From Thauera sp. (GTDB lineage: Bacteria > Pseudomonadota > Gammaproteobacteria > Burkholderiales > Rhodocyclaceae), in NCBI GenBank assembly GCA_017302295.1, contig JAFLDS010000016.1, forward strand, positions 21,486-85,485: a stretch of DNA of 64,000 nucleotides, in the 5' to 3' direction. The translations under genes were made by a program, and so were the position numbers. Below the pieces are notes generated by a model, which had not been told where the DNA came from, ran no database searches, and saw nothing but the letters and a program-made list of their open reading frames with translations. Shown piece after piece: positions 1 to 8,707 of this stretch. Positions within the stretch are counted from its first letter, which is position 1. The number at the start of each line of letters is the position of its first letter.

Positions 1-255
1 CAGGAGCGCTACAAGGAGCTGCCGCATGGCTTCCATGGCTATGGCTATGACGGCTTGCTGGTCGCGGTGGATGCTATCAAGCGTGCGGGCTCGACCGATG
101 GCCAGGCCCTGAAGGACGCGCTCGAGAAGACGAAAGGCCTCCCGGGCGTAACCGGCGAGTACAACTACTCGGCCACCAACCATGGCGGGTACGTGCCCAA
201 GAGCAAGCTCCACATGACCGAGATCCGCAACGGCAAGTTCGTGATGATCGATTGA
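1..255 (+). CDS. ABC transporter substrate-binding protein, C-terminal end (LivK-like), partial
   Basis: The reading frame is open from the first base and ends at 255, so only the last 84 residues are seen. It reads through GYDGLLVAVDAIKRAG and closes with a pattern typical of type I periplasmic binding proteins for branched-chain amino acids or aromatic acids (a predicted loop YSATNHGG, then KSKLHMTEIRNGKF). The next genes are the two permeases and two ATPases of the same class of importer, so this is almost certainly the periplasmic substrate-binding component. The ligand cannot be told from this fragment. Confidence 0.85.
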   Translation, partial: QERYKELPHGFHGYGYDGLLVAVDAIKRAGSTDGQALKDALEKTKGLPGVTGEYNYSATNHGGYVPKSKLHMTEIRNGKFVMID

Positions 256-262
256 GCGCTCC

Positions 263-300
263 ATGTGGCCCCATCGTCGCACGCCACGATGGGGCCACAT
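263..300 (+). promoter_or_regulatory. Perfect 15-bp stem-loop between binding-protein and permease genes
   Basis: ATGTGGCCCCATCGT at 263-277 pairs perfectly with 286-300, leaving an 8-base loop. No run of T follows, so it is not a standard intrinsic terminator. Such hairpins after a binding-protein gene commonly protect the upstream message or partly stop transcription, so the binding protein outnumbers the membrane subunits. That role is inferred from position. Confidence 0.6.
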
Positions 301-359
301 CGAAGAGCGTCTGTGCCCCCGCATGCCAGAAGTGATGCGCCTCGCCGGAGAAGCCTGAA

Positions 360-1232
360 ATGACGGAATTACTGCAGTACGTGATAACGGGGGTGACCGT
401 AGGCTCGATCTACGGCCTGATCGCCCTGGGATTCGTGCTCGTCTACAACTCGAGCCATGTGATCAACTTTGCCCAGGGCGATCTGCAGATGGTCGGCGGC
501 ATGATCGCGGTCGCCGTCCTGACGGCCGGCCTGCCGCTGCCCGTCGCCGTGGTCGTCGGCACGCTGGGCGGCGCGGTCGCGGGCTTCCTGCTCTACAAGG
601 CCGCGATCGAACCGGCGGGCGATGCCGGGCCGCTGCCGCTGGTGGTGATCACGCTGGGCGCCGCGCTCGTCCTGCGGGGCGTCGTCGAGCTGATCTGGGG
701 ACGCGGGTATTACTCGTTGCCGGCCTTTTCCGGCGACGAGGCCATCCAGTTCCTCGGCGTGACGATCGTGCCCCAAAGTCTGTGGGTTCTGGGCTTGACC
801 GCCGCGGTCGTGGTCGTGCTCACCTACTTCTTCAATTCGACCAAGACGGGCAAGGCCATCCTTGCGACCTCCATCGACCCCGACGCAGCGACGCTCATGG
901 GCATCAACACCCGCCGGATGAAACTGCTCTGCTTTGGCCTGGGTGGTTTCCTCGGTGCGGTTGCCGGCGTCGCCATCGCGCCGATCGCGTTCACCTACTC
1001 GATGGTAGGCCTGATGCTGGGGCTCAAGGGCTTCGTGGCTGCCGTTCTCGGCGGCTTGGGCAACTTCAAGGGCGCAGTCATCGGCGGGCTGATCCTCGGT
1101 GTAACCGAGACGATGATGTCCGGGTATGGCGCCTCCGATTACAAGGACGCGATCGCGTTCCTGCTGATCCTCGTGATCCTGATCTTCATGCCACGCGGGC
1201 TGCTCGGGGCATCCGGAGTGGAGAGAGTCTGA
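360..1232 (+). CDS. livH: Branched-chain amino acid-type ABC transporter permease LivH
   Basis: This 290-residue, strongly hydrophobic protein opens with the LivH-family signature (GVTVGSIYGLIALGFVLVYN, then a conserved INFAQGDLQM segment) and has about eight membrane helices. It forms one half of the inner-membrane channel with LivM. An AGCCGGAGAA-like ribosome site precedes the ATG. The stop overlaps the livM start (TGATG), indicating translational coupling. Liv-type importers take up leucine, isoleucine and valine, but in aromatic-degrading betaproteobacteria many carry aromatic acids or other carboxylates. The neighbouring CoA-metabolism genes make that possible here. Confidence 0.92.
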   Translation: MTELLQYVITGVTVGSIYGLIALGFVLVYNSSHVINFAQGDLQMVGGMIAVAVLTAGLPLPVAVVVGTLGGAVAGFLLYKAAIEPAGDAGPLPLVVITLGAALVLRGVVELIWGRGYYSLPAFSGDEAIQFLGVTIVPQSLWVLGLTAAVVVVLTYFFNSTKTGKAILATSIDPDAATLMGINTRRMKLLCFGLGGFLGAVAGVAIAPIAFTYSMVGLMLGLKGFVAAVLGGLGNFKGAVIGGLILGVTETMMSGYGASDYKDAIAFLLILVILIFMPRGLLGASGVERV

Positions 1233-2245
1233 TGACGAACATGAATGAAGCGGTGGCGCCAGCGCAGTCCGCACCCATTGCGACGCCGCCCGCGCTGAAG
1301 TTGAAGGCCGATTCGCTTCGACGACTCGGTCCGGTCGTGGCGCTCGGCCTTGCCATTGCACTGGTCCCGCTCATCGCCGGTTCTGCCTATCACATGCACA
1401 TGGCCGTGATGATCGGCATCCATGCCGTGATTGCGATCAGCCTGAACCTGCTCGTGGGCTATGCGGGGCAGATCAGCCTCGGGCATGCCGGGTTCATGGC
1501 CATCGGTGCGTACGGAACGGCGATCCTGTCCGCCCGATACGGCTGGCCTCCGTTGCTCGGACTTGGGGTGTCGTCGATCGCCGCCGGGCTGCTTGCCTTC
1601 GCGGTGGGACGCCCGATCCTGCGCCTGAAGGGCTATTACCTCGCGATGGCGACCCTGGGTCTCGGGATGATCATCTATCTCGTGATCAGCAATGAGGTCT
1701 GGTTGACGGGCGGGCCGGATGGCATGTCGCTGTCGGTTCTCACTGTGTTCGGCATCGAGCTCGACAGTGCCGGGAAGTGGTACTGGATCGTCGGCGCGAT
1801 CCTGCTCCTGACCTACTGGATGGCGCGGAACCTGGTGGACGCACCCATCGGGCGCGCCCTGCGTGCGCTCGAAGGGCCCGACGCACTGGCGGCATCGGCC
1901 GGGATCGACATCTCGTGGAACAAGGTCCGCATCTTCGCGGTGTCCGCCGCGCTGACCGCGCTGATGGGTGGCGTCGGCGCGCTGTACTCGGGCTTCATCA
2001 CGCCCAAGAGCGCGGATTTCATGCAGTCCATCGAACTGATCCTGATGGTGATTCTCGGCGGCATGGGATCGGTGTTCGGTGCCGTTGTCGGCGCCGGCAT
2101 CGTGACGATGCTGCCTCAGGTCCTCACGTCGCTCGAGCACTACGAGTCCCTGGTGTATGGCGTGATCCTGATTCTCGTCATGGTGTTCATGCCGAAGGGG
2201 CTCGTTCCCACCACTGCGCATCTGATCAGGAAGTTCCGCCGATGA
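1232..2245 (+). CDS. livM: Branched-chain amino acid-type ABC transporter permease LivM
   Basis: The product is 337 residues. The ATG at 1232 overlaps the livH stop and follows a GGAGAG site. A 40-residue polar N-terminus is followed by about nine hydrophobic segments. The family signature ISLNLLVGYAGQISLGHAGF and the later conserved EGPDALAASAGID loop, which contacts the ATPase, mark it as LivM. It pairs with LivH as the second channel subunit. Its stop overlaps the livG start (ATGA). Confidence 0.92.
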   Translation: MTNMNEAVAPAQSAPIATPPALKLKADSLRRLGPVVALGLAIALVPLIAGSAYHMHMAVMIGIHAVIAISLNLLVGYAGQISLGHAGFMAIGAYGTAILSARYGWPPLLGLGVSSIAAGLLAFAVGRPILRLKGYYLAMATLGLGMIIYLVISNEVWLTGGPDGMSLSVLTVFGIELDSAGKWYWIVGAILLLTYWMARNLVDAPIGRALRALEGPDALAASAGIDISWNKVRIFAVSAALTALMGGVGALYSGFITPKSADFMQSIELILMVILGGMGSVFGAVVGAGIVTMLPQVLTSLEHYESLVYGVILILVMVFMPKGLVPTTAHLIRKFRR

Positions 2246-3003
2246 GCGATCTCCAAGTTGTTGCACTCAGCAAGGTGTTCGGGGGCCTGCGGGCAACGGA
2301 CGATGTGTCGTTCAGCATCGAAGCTGGAACGGTGAACTCGATCATCGGCCCGAACGGTGCAGGCAAGACGACCTTGCTCAACCTCATAACGGGGATCTAT
2401 GAACCCAGCAGCGGCGATGTCCGTCTGGGGGGAAAGAGCCTGATCGGCAAGCCCACCCACGTCCGCGTCGGGATGGGATTGGGGCGCACGTTCCAGACCC
2501 CGCAGATCTGTCACAACATGTCGGCGATCGAGAACGTGATGCTCGGCAGTCATCTGCAGCTCGACAGTCGCCTCGCACCGGCTGCGTTGCGCCGCCGCTC
2601 TATCGTGAGCGCTGACAAGCAGTGTCGCGCGCGTGCAGCCGAACTGATGAACTATGTGGGTCTCGGTCGCTACCTGGAAGAGAGCCCCGGTGCGATGCCC
2701 TATGGCGCGCTCAAGCGCCTCGAGATCGCGCGTGCGCTCGCCGGGTCGCCCAAGCTGATCCTGCTCGATGAGCCTGCGGCGGGTCTTGGCGCGCCCGAGA
2801 AGGCGGAACTGTCGCAGCTCATCTCGAAGCTGAGCGAGTCCGGCGTCACGACCGTATTGGTGGAGCATGACATGAAGCTGGTGATGTCCGTGTCGAAACA
2901 CATCGTCGTGCTCAACTACGGCAAGAAACTTGCGGAAGGAACGCCGGATGTGGTTCGCGACAATCCGGAAGTCATTGCAGCATATCTGGGACGGGCGGCG
3001 TGA
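2242..3003 (+). CDS. livG: ABC transporter ATP-binding protein LivG
   Basis: This 253-residue ATPase has a Walker A motif GPNGAGKT at residues 36-43, the LivG-type GRTFQ stretch, and Walker B LILLDEP around residues 172-178 with the catalytic glutamate. The family signature segment near residue 153 reads PYGALKRLE in place of the usual AYGQQRRLE. That is a mild departure at the position where the signature contacts ATP. The ATG overlaps the livM stop. It powers transport together with LivF on the cytoplasmic face of the LivHM channel. Confidence 0.92.
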   Translation: MSDLQVVALSKVFGGLRATDDVSFSIEAGTVNSIIGPNGAGKTTLLNLITGIYEPSSGDVRLGGKSLIGKPTHVRVGMGLGRTFQTPQICHNMSAIENVMLGSHLQLDSRLAPAALRRRSIVSADKQCRARAAELMNYVGLGRYLEESPGAMPYGALKRLEIARALAGSPKLILLDEPAAGLGAPEKAELSQLISKLSESGVTTVLVEHDMKLVMSVSKHIVVLNYGKKLAEGTPDVVRDNPEVIAAYLGRAA

Positions 3004-3788
3004 TGAGTGCAGATACAGGAGTTCTGGAGCGGACGCGCGCGGTTGGGGCGCCAGCAGCAATCCGGCGCGAGGGCGAACTTATCCTGAAGGTCGATGGGCT
3101 GTCCGTGCATCACGGCAGCGTCTGCGCGCTGGATGGCGTGTCACTGGAGGTGCGAAAGGGCGAGCTGGTCGCGCTGGTTGGAAGCAACGGAGCAGGGAAA
3201 TCCACCCTTCTGCGCACGCTGTCGGGATTGCATACCCCCAGGGCGGGGACCATCCACTATCTGCATCAAGACGTCGCGACGCTGAAGCCGGCGCAGCGGG
3301 TCGAGGTGGGCATGGCGCACGTTCCCGAGGGGCGAAGGGTTTTCGCACCGCTGACGGTCGAGGACAACCTGATGCTGGGGGCGTTCTCAAGACGAGACCG
3401 GCGGGATGTGCTGCTCGGGGACCTCGAAGAAATCTATGGTCTCTTCCCGATCCTTCGTGAGAAGCGCACGCTGGCTGCCGGAACACTGTCTGGCGGGCAG
3501 CAGCAGATGCTCGCTATCGGCCGCGCGCTGATGGGCAAGCCTCGGCTTCTTCTGCTCGATGAGCCGAGCATGGGCCTGGCGCCACTGCTCATTGCCGAGG
3601 TCTTCAATGTCGTGAGGAGATTGCAGCAGCAGGGCATGACGATCCTCATCGTCGAGCAGAATGCGACTGCAGCGCTGGAACTGGCCGATTTCGGCTACGT
3701 CCTGGAAGCCGGGCGTGTCACCAAGGCCGGGAAAGGCTTTGCGTTGAGCAACGATGAGGAGGTCAAGAAGGCCTACCTCGGCATCTGA
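3003..3788 (+). CDS. livF: ABC transporter ATP-binding protein LivF
   Basis: The product is 261 residues with Walker A GSNGAGKST at residues 60-68, signature LSGGQQQ from residue 162, and Walker B LLLLDEPSMGL. The ATG at 3003 overlaps the livG stop; a GTG one codon earlier is also possible. An N-terminal extension of about 25 residues precedes the first beta strand, longer than in typical LivF. Last gene of the importer operon. About 130 bp without a gene follow. Confidence 0.92.
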   Translation: MSADTGVLERTRAVGAPAAIRREGELILKVDGLSVHHGSVCALDGVSLEVRKGELVALVGSNGAGKSTLLRTLSGLHTPRAGTIHYLHQDVATLKPAQRVEVGMAHVPEGRRVFAPLTVEDNLMLGAFSRRDRRDVLLGDLEEIYGLFPILREKRTLAAGTLSGGQQQMLAIGRALMGKPRLLLLDEPSMGLAPLLIAEVFNVVRRLQQQGMTILIVEQNATAALELADFGYVLEAGRVTKAGKGFALSNDEEVKKAYLGI

Positions 3789-3920
3789 GGTGGAACGGAA
3801 CGGCAAGAGCGTGCCGTCGGTCGTGAGGTCTATGGGCTAATCCTTTTCCTGATTGGCAGTGGCGGTCAGGCATGATCATGAACCGACCCAGACTTCAGTC
3901 GGGCGTTATGCGCGTGGCCC

Positions 3921-4625
3921 ATGGATATCCTGGGAAAACCGAACATGTCGTTTGCACTTGATGACGTAATCCTCGGTCGTCGCGCGGTCAGGGCATTCCT
4001 TCCGAAGCCTGTGCCGCGCGAGGCAATCGATCAGATTCTCGAACTTGCCGCACGCGCGCCGTCGGGCAGTAATATTCAGCCCTGGCGCGTGCATGTGCTG
4101 ACGGGAGAGGTCCGTCAGGCCTTATGCGATGTGGTTTTTGCCGCCTACGGGCGGGGAGATGTCGATCAACGCGCTGAGTACGACTACTATCCCCGCGAGT
4201 TCTTCGAGCCTTATCTGGGCAGGCGACGACAAAATGGCTGGTCGCTGTATGGCTTGCTTGGTATCGCGCGGAAGGACAAGGCGAGGATGAAAGCCCAGCT
4301 GGGCAAGAATTTCCAGTTCTTCGGGGCACCGGTTGGGCTGATCTTCACGATTGATCGTCGCTTGTCCCAAGGCAGCTGGATTGACTATGGCATGTTTCTG
4401 CAGAATCTGATGCTCGTCGCGACATCGCGCGGGTTGGCGACATGCCCTCAGGCAGCCTGGATCGACTATCACGAAATCATCGGCAGGCAGCTCGGTTTCA
4501 AGGCAGACGAGCAATTGGTGTGTGGCATGGCCATGGGATATGAGGATCAGGAAGCGATTGAGAGCCGTTTCCGTACTGAACGGGTGCCGCTCTCCGACTT
4601 TGTTGTACACCATGCCGGACGCTGA
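3921..4625 (+). CDS. Nitroreductase-family FMN-dependent oxidoreductase
   Basis: The 234-residue protein has the nitroreductase fold signatures: RRAVRAF near the start, AARAPSGSNIQPWRVHVL for FMN phosphate and ring contacts, and a C-terminal GYEDQ segment. Members reduce nitroaromatics, quinones or, in some branches, carry out aromatic-ring or enoate reductions with NAD(P)H. A second in-frame ATG at 3945 (MSFALDD) fits the family N-terminus better, and neither start has a strong ribosome site, so the true start may be 24 bases downstream. It lies between an importer and a TetR gene, which suggests a shared catabolic or detoxification role. The substrate is unknown. Confidence 0.85.
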   Translation: MDILGKPNMSFALDDVILGRRAVRAFLPKPVPREAIDQILELAARAPSGSNIQPWRVHVLTGEVRQALCDVVFAAYGRGDVDQRAEYDYYPREFFEPYLGRRRQNGWSLYGLLGIARKDKARMKAQLGKNFQFFGAPVGLIFTIDRRLSQGSWIDYGMFLQNLMLVATSRGLATCPQAAWIDYHEIIGRQLGFKADEQLVCGMAMGYEDQEAIESRFRTERVPLSDFVVHHAGR

Positions 4626-4730
4626 CTGGCGTTCGCCTTGCGCGCATCTTTACACCCTTGTGTCCTCGGTTTTATGCAATGAAGATAACGCCGCCCGGGT
4701 CGTGACTCGGGTGCGCTGAGAACCAGAAAA

Positions 4731-5438
4731 ATGACGAAGATGAATCCAGTTCTTTCGCCCGGCAGATCCGAGACGGCCGCTCGGCGGCGAGGCCGTCCCG
4801 GTGACTATCAGGGGGATCGTCAGCAGGCACTCGTGCTGGCGGCGGCCAAACTGTTCTACAAGCTTGGATACGAAGGGGCGACGGTCAGGGAAATCGCCAA
4901 GGAAGCCGGCATCACCTCCGGCAGCATCTTTTATCACTTCGAGTCGAAGGAAGAGATCCTGGCGGAAGTGCTTCGGCAGGGGATGGAAGACGGTGTCGCC
5001 ATCGTCCGGACGACGCTCGACGGAGTCGAAGGTGCGCGGGCGCGATTCGACGCACTCATTCTAGGGCACTTGCGCGCACTCCATGGCGAGAAGACGCACT
5101 TCCATCACATCTGGTTGAAGGATTTGCGCGCCCTGCCCGAGGACATGCAGGCGCCATTGCTGGTGTTGAGCCGCAACTACAGAAGCCTGTGGTACCAAGT
5201 GCTCGACGAAATGAAAGCAGCCGGGCTGATCCGCGGCGACAAGAATGTCTTCCGCAAGGTCGCCATCGGCGCGCTCAACTGGACTGCGCAGTGGGTGCAT
5301 GGTCCGACGCCCGCGCAGATCGACGAGCTGGCGCGTGCGATGAGCCTGTCGCTGCTGAACGAACCCGACCTGACCCCCTTCAAGATGCTGGAAGGCCGCG
5401 AGAGCCTTTCGGGTACGAGCAGCGACGGGGACTTCTAA
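4731..5438 (+). CDS. TetR/AcrR-family transcriptional regulator
   Basis: This 235-residue protein has an N-terminal helix-turn-helix (LFYKLGYEGATVREIAKEAG followed by GSIFYHFESKEEIL, about residues 40-80) and an all-helical ligand domain. The C-terminal half resembles TetR regulators that respond to acyl-CoA or other hydrophobic ligands. A basic stretch (AARRRGRPGD) precedes the DNA-binding domain. It could control the racemase-like gene that converges on it, the importer upstream, or the Rieske operon whose promoter carries a palindrome at 9096-9115. The target is not shown by the sequence. Confidence 0.88.
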   Translation: MTKMNPVLSPGRSETAARRRGRPGDYQGDRQQALVLAAAKLFYKLGYEGATVREIAKEAGITSGSIFYHFESKEEILAEVLRQGMEDGVAIVRTTLDGVEGARARFDALILGHLRALHGEKTHFHHIWLKDLRALPEDMQAPLLVLSRNYRSLWYQVLDEMKAAGLIRGDKNVFRKVAIGALNWTAQWVHGPTPAQIDELARAMSLSLLNEPDLTPFKMLEGRESLSGTSSDGDF

Positions 5439-5467
5439 TGGCGTCTTCTTTTTCTGAAGGTCAGCAC

Positions 5468-5503
5468 GACGCCTTCTTGCGCCAGCGAGCGCAGGAAGGC
5501 GTC
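5468..5503. terminator. Hairpin between convergent genes, probable bidirectional terminator
   Basis: GACGCCTTC at 5468-5476 pairs with GAAGGCGTC at 5495-5503, and TGCGC inside pairs with GCGCA. It lies between the ends of the TetR gene (plus) and the CoA racemase gene (minus). The flanking T run is short (TCTTCT), so termination strength is uncertain. Confidence 0.5.
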
Positions 5504-5517
5504 TTCTGGGTGAATGC

Positions 5518-6690
5518 TCAGGCCGTCTCGGGCTGAACGAATACCGCTTTTTGCGTCAGGAGAGCGTCGATCTCCGCGCCCGAGAAGCCGTGGCCCTGGA
5601 GGACCGATAGTGTCTGGTCGCCGACGCACGGCACCGCACTCGCCATGCGGGGGGGAGTCCGGGAGAGGCGGGGGGCAGGGGCCGGAATCCGCGCGTCGAG
5701 CATCGTGACGAAGTTCCCACGCGCGAGGTTGTGCGGATGGCGCGGTGCCTCCGCCATGTCCAGCACAGGTGTGCAGCAGGCATCGCTGCCGTCGAACACG
5801 GCCGTCCACGTATCCCGCGTCCGCTCCAGGAAGCGGCTTGCGATCCGCGCCTTGATCTTCTCCCACGTTTCCCGTCGCCACTGCGCCGAGAGGTCGATGT
5901 CGTCGATCTGCAGCAAAGCGAGCAGCTGCCGGTAGAACGGTGCCTCGATCGCGCCAACGGCCATGAACTTGTCGTCGGCGCAGCGGTAGGTGCAATAGAA
6001 GGGCGCTGCGCCATCGAGAAAGTTCGAATGACGTTCGACGCTCCAGTGCTTGCGTCCGAGCATCGCATAGATCGGGCTCATCAACAGTGCCGCGCCGTCG
6101 CTCATCGCCGCGTCGAGAACCTGCCCCTGGCCGGACTTCGCCGCCTCGAACAGCGCGCACACGATGCCGTAGGCCATGACCATTCCGCCGCCGCCGTAGT
6201 CACCCACCAGGTTCAGCGGGGGCGGTGGGGGCGCGTTGCTGTCTCCCATGGCATACAGGGCGCCGCTCAGCCCGATGTAGTTGATGTCATGTCCGGCCGT
6301 CCGGGCGAGCGGGCCGGACTGTCCCCACCCTGTCATCCGCGCAAAGATCAGGCGCGGATTGAGGCTGGCGCACATCTCGGGGCCGAAGCCCAGCTTTTCG
6401 GCGACGCCGGGCCTGAATCCCTCGATCAGCACGTCGGCTTCGCGCACGAGTCGCAGCAGGGTCTCCACGCCACGCTCATGGCGCAGATCGATGCAGATCG
6501 ATTCCCGGCCGCGGTTGACCGGGCCGTCAGCGATGTCATTCATGCCACCGTCGGCACCTGCGGGCGGGCGGTCGATGCGGATGACCCGCGCGCCCATGTC
6601 CGATAGCAGCATGCCGCAGAAGGGGGCAGGCCCGAGTCCTGCCAGTTCGATGACGGTGATGCCGTCCAGTGGTCTCTTCGAAGTGTCCAT
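5518..6690 (-). CDS. CaiB/BaiF-family protein, alpha-methylacyl-CoA racemase type
   Basis: The 390-residue protein belongs to the family III CoA-transferase fold. Within that family it has the residues of alpha-methylacyl-CoA racemases: His134 in AGHDINY, Asp164 in VGDYGGG and Glu249 in GAIEAPFY. The racemase pair His/Asp replaces the single catalytic aspartate of true CoA transferases. The expected reaction is interconversion of R- and S-2-methylacyl-CoA thioesters, as needed in breakdown of branched fatty acids, isoprenoids or sterol side chains. This fits an importer for hydrophobic carboxylates nearby. A CoA-transferase activity is less likely given these residues. Confidence 0.85.
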   Translation of the reverse strand: MDTSKRPLDGITVIELAGLGPAPFCGMLLSDMGARVIRIDRPPAGADGGMNDIADGPVNRGRESICIDLRHERGVETLLRLVREADVLIEGFRPGVAEKLGFGPEMCASLNPRLIFARMTGWGQSGPLARTAGHDINYIGLSGALYAMGDSNAPPPPPLNLVGDYGGGGMVMAYGIVCALFEAAKSGQGQVLDAAMSDGAALLMSPIYAMLGRKHWSVERHSNFLDGAAPFYCTYRCADDKFMAVGAIEAPFYRQLLALLQIDDIDLSAQWRRETWEKIKARIASRFLERTRDTWTAVFDGSDACCTPVLDMAEAPRHPHNLARGNFVTMLDARIPAPAPRLSRTPPRMASAVPCVGDQTLSVLQGHGFSGAEIDALLTQKAVFVQPETA

Positions 6691-6780
6691 GGGGGTTTGT
6701 TCTCTTTGATTTTCTTGAGGCGCCTCGGGTTTGCGCTATCCGCATGCCGTCGGCGGTGAGATTGGCGTGCGGGCTGCGGC

Positions 6781-7350
6781 CTAGCCGAGTCCAATCGGTT
6801 GCGGCGCAGTCGCCACGATCAGGGAGAACATGCCGTCGAACGTCGACTTGTTGTCTCCCCTGAACCGCGGGTCGCCGTTCTCGCCGAACGCTTCGTCGAT
6901 GCGACGCCAGTCGGCTTCATCGAGGTGCCTCTCGGCGAGCGGAAGAAGAAGGCGCTCTTCCTCCGTCATGTGACGCCACTGCAGGTCTGCGAAGCGGTCG
7001 ACGCTCGCGAGAAAACGGTCTGCGGCACCTTCGACCCCGTTCGCCAGGTCCGTCAGCTGCGCCTTGAGGGTCGCGGTCAGGGACAGGTCATCCTCATGCT
7101 GCGCGTGCAGCCTCTCGATGATGGGCTCGGCCTCGACTCCGCGCCCGAGCAGGGCGGAGAAGATGTACGTCTCTTCCTTGACGTGGTGGAGCGTCTGCGG
7201 GAACTGCTCGATGTAGTCGAGCATTGTCCTGAGCAGCTCGACGTTGGGCGGGTGGTGCAGAGCCTCCTTGGCGAAATGCTGGAGGCCGTGAACCACCGCC
7301 CCGATCGCGCGGTGCTCTTCGTGGATCTGCAGAATTACGGCGTTCTTCAT
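6781..7350 (-). CDS. Hemerythrin-like HHE-domain protein
   Basis: The 189-residue protein starts at the ATG at 7350 (MKNAVILQIHEEH). It shows the spaced His and Glu residues of hemerythrin HHE cation-binding domains: HEEHRAI, HHVKEE, HAQHEDD, and HMTEEERLLLPLAERH. Such domains bind a diiron centre and act in oxygen or nitric-oxide binding or iron-sulfur repair. A longer frame upstream begins with low-complexity sequence overlapping the next gene and was rejected. It lies just downstream of the ferredoxin reductase on the same strand, 100 bp away, so co-transcription is possible. Confidence 0.82.
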   Translation of the reverse strand: MKNAVILQIHEEHRAIGAVVHGLQHFAKEALHHPPNVELLRTMLDYIEQFPQTLHHVKEETYIFSALLGRGVEAEPIIERLHAQHEDDLSLTATLKAQLTDLANGVEGAADRFLASVDRFADLQWRHMTEEERLLLPLAERHLDEADWRRIDEAFGENGDPRFRGDNKSTFDGMFSLIVATAPQPIGLG

Positions 7351-7417
7351 TCCGGAAATTACCTTGGCTGAGGATGAGATGAATGGCCGCCGGGTGCACG
7401 TGGAGGGCAGCGGCGCG

Positions 7418-7449
7418 ATGGGCGACCAAATGGCGACCAATGGGCGACC
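7418..7449. repeat. Short imperfect tandem repeat, three units of TGGCGACCAA type
   Basis: Three near-identical units, ATGGGCGACCAA, ATGGCGACCAA and TGGGCGACC, lie in the gap between the hemerythrin-like gene and the stop of the ferredoxin reductase gene. No function is evident; slippage is a simple explanation. Confidence 0.45.
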
Positions 7450-7450
7450 T

Positions 7451-8707
7451 CTAGCGGAGCAGGGCCTTGAGATCAAAAGCAGGATCGGAGAGGTCGTCGT
7501 CCTTCACCTCGGTCCTCCGCGCGATCAGGCGCTCGATCGTGCGGCGATCACGGCCAGAATTCACAAGGGTGGCGGCCACCAGGGCGTCTCCGTCTTTCTC
7601 GAAAAGCGTCCACTTCCCCGCGGCGACATCGCCCCGGATCACGCAGCGGCTTCTGTCGGACGTGTGCCCAAGGAATTGCAGGTTGAGGTCGTACTGGTCG
7701 GTCCACACCCATGGCACCTCCTGGTACGGCTCTTCCGCGCCGCAGGCATTCCGGGCTGCGGTCTCGCCCATGACGCGGGCCGCCTGCCAATGCTCCATGC
7801 GCAAGGCGGGCGCCAGATTCGCCGACCTGATGCGCGCGACATCGCCAATGGCATAGATCGACGGCTCGCTCGTCCTGCAGAATTCATCGACCAGAATGCC
7901 GTTGTCGCATTCGAGTCCCGCTGCGGCAGCCAGCGAGTCATTGGCCGTGGTTCCGATGCCGGCCACCACCAGGTCGCCGTGTATTCTCCGTCCGTCCTCA
8001 ATCCTGATTTCGAGTCCGGGCCCGGTGCGCGAGATGCGCTCCGCCTGTGCCCCGAGCTCGAACCTGACTCCCTCGCGATCGTGGCGCGCCCTGAGGAATT
8101 GTGCGACAAGCGCGGGGGCGCCTCGCGAGACGATACGCGAGCCTGCTTCGACGACCGAGACATTGCAGCCGAGCCGTCGTGCTGCTGCTGCGACTTCCAG
8201 GCCGATGAAGCCCGCGCCGATCACGACGAGCCGGGAGCCGACCGCGTCGGCCAAGCGTCGTCGCAAGGACAGTGCGTCGCCGAGGGTCTTCAGATAGAGC
8301 AGATCTGCTTCGACTCCCGCGTCGACGATCGCCGGATCGAGTGTTCGGGCCTTCGAGCCGGTGGCGATGATGAGGCTGCGGTAGGCACACACGGACCCAT
8401 CCGACAACTGGACCGTTCTGGCGTGCGGGTCAAGGTGTGCAGCGTGGATTCCAGACTTGATGACAAGTCGCGGATGCGCACGCAAGGTCTCGTCGATAAG
8501 CTGGAAGTCGCCGGTATCCGAGTCTCCGAGCAGAACGTCCTTGGAGAGTGGAGGGCGGTCGTAGGGTTCCCACTCTTCCTCGTTCACGAGGAGAACCCTC
8601 TGCGTGTCATCGCATGACAGAGCGGACTTGGCGGCACTCGACCCGCCGACGCCTGCGCCGATGATGAGGGTGTCAAAACTGTTGGACGCAGCGTTCATTG
8701 TGCTCAC
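7451..8707 (-). CDS. FAD-dependent NAD(P)H:ferredoxin reductase
   Basis: This 418-residue flavoprotein has an N-terminal FAD-binding GAGVGG (residues 17-22), the conserved YDRPPLSK segment of the oxygenase-coupled NADH-ferredoxin reductase family, a second GAGFIGLE motif near residue 150 for NAD(P)H, and YAIGDVAR for FAD. This family (BphA4/rhodocoxin reductase type) passes electrons from NADH to a small ferredoxin that feeds a ring-hydroxylating dioxygenase or cytochrome P450. The gene directly follows, and by four bases overlaps, a Rieske ferredoxin, so the pair forms an electron-transfer chain. No terminal oxygenase is encoded in this window. Confidence 0.9.
   Translation of the reverse strand: MSTMNAASNSFDTLIIGAGVGGSSAAKSALSCDDTQRVLLVNEEEWEPYDRPPLSKDVLLGDSDTGDFQLIDETLRAHPRLVIKSGIHAAHLDPHARTVQLSDGSVCAYRSLIIATGSKARTLDPAIVDAGVEADLLYLKTLGDALSLRRRLADAVGSRLVVIGAGFIGLEVAAAARRLGCNVSVVEAGSRIVSRGAPALVAQFLRARHDREGVRFELGAQAERISRTGPGLEIRIEDGRRIHGDLVVAGIGTTANDSLAAAAGLECDNGILVDEFCRTSEPSIYAIGDVARIRSANLAPALRMEHWQAARVMGETAARNACGAEEPYQEVPWVWTDQYDLNLQFLGHTSDRSRCVIRGDVAAGKWTLFEKDGDALVAATLVNSGRDRRTIERLIARRTEVKDDDLSDPAFDLKALLR

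Noticed and set aside
5518-6690. Formyl-CoA or succinyl-CoA transferase
   Set aside because: The His/Asp pair and Glu of alpha-methylacyl-CoA racemases are present in AGHDINY, VGDYGGG and GAIEAPFY.
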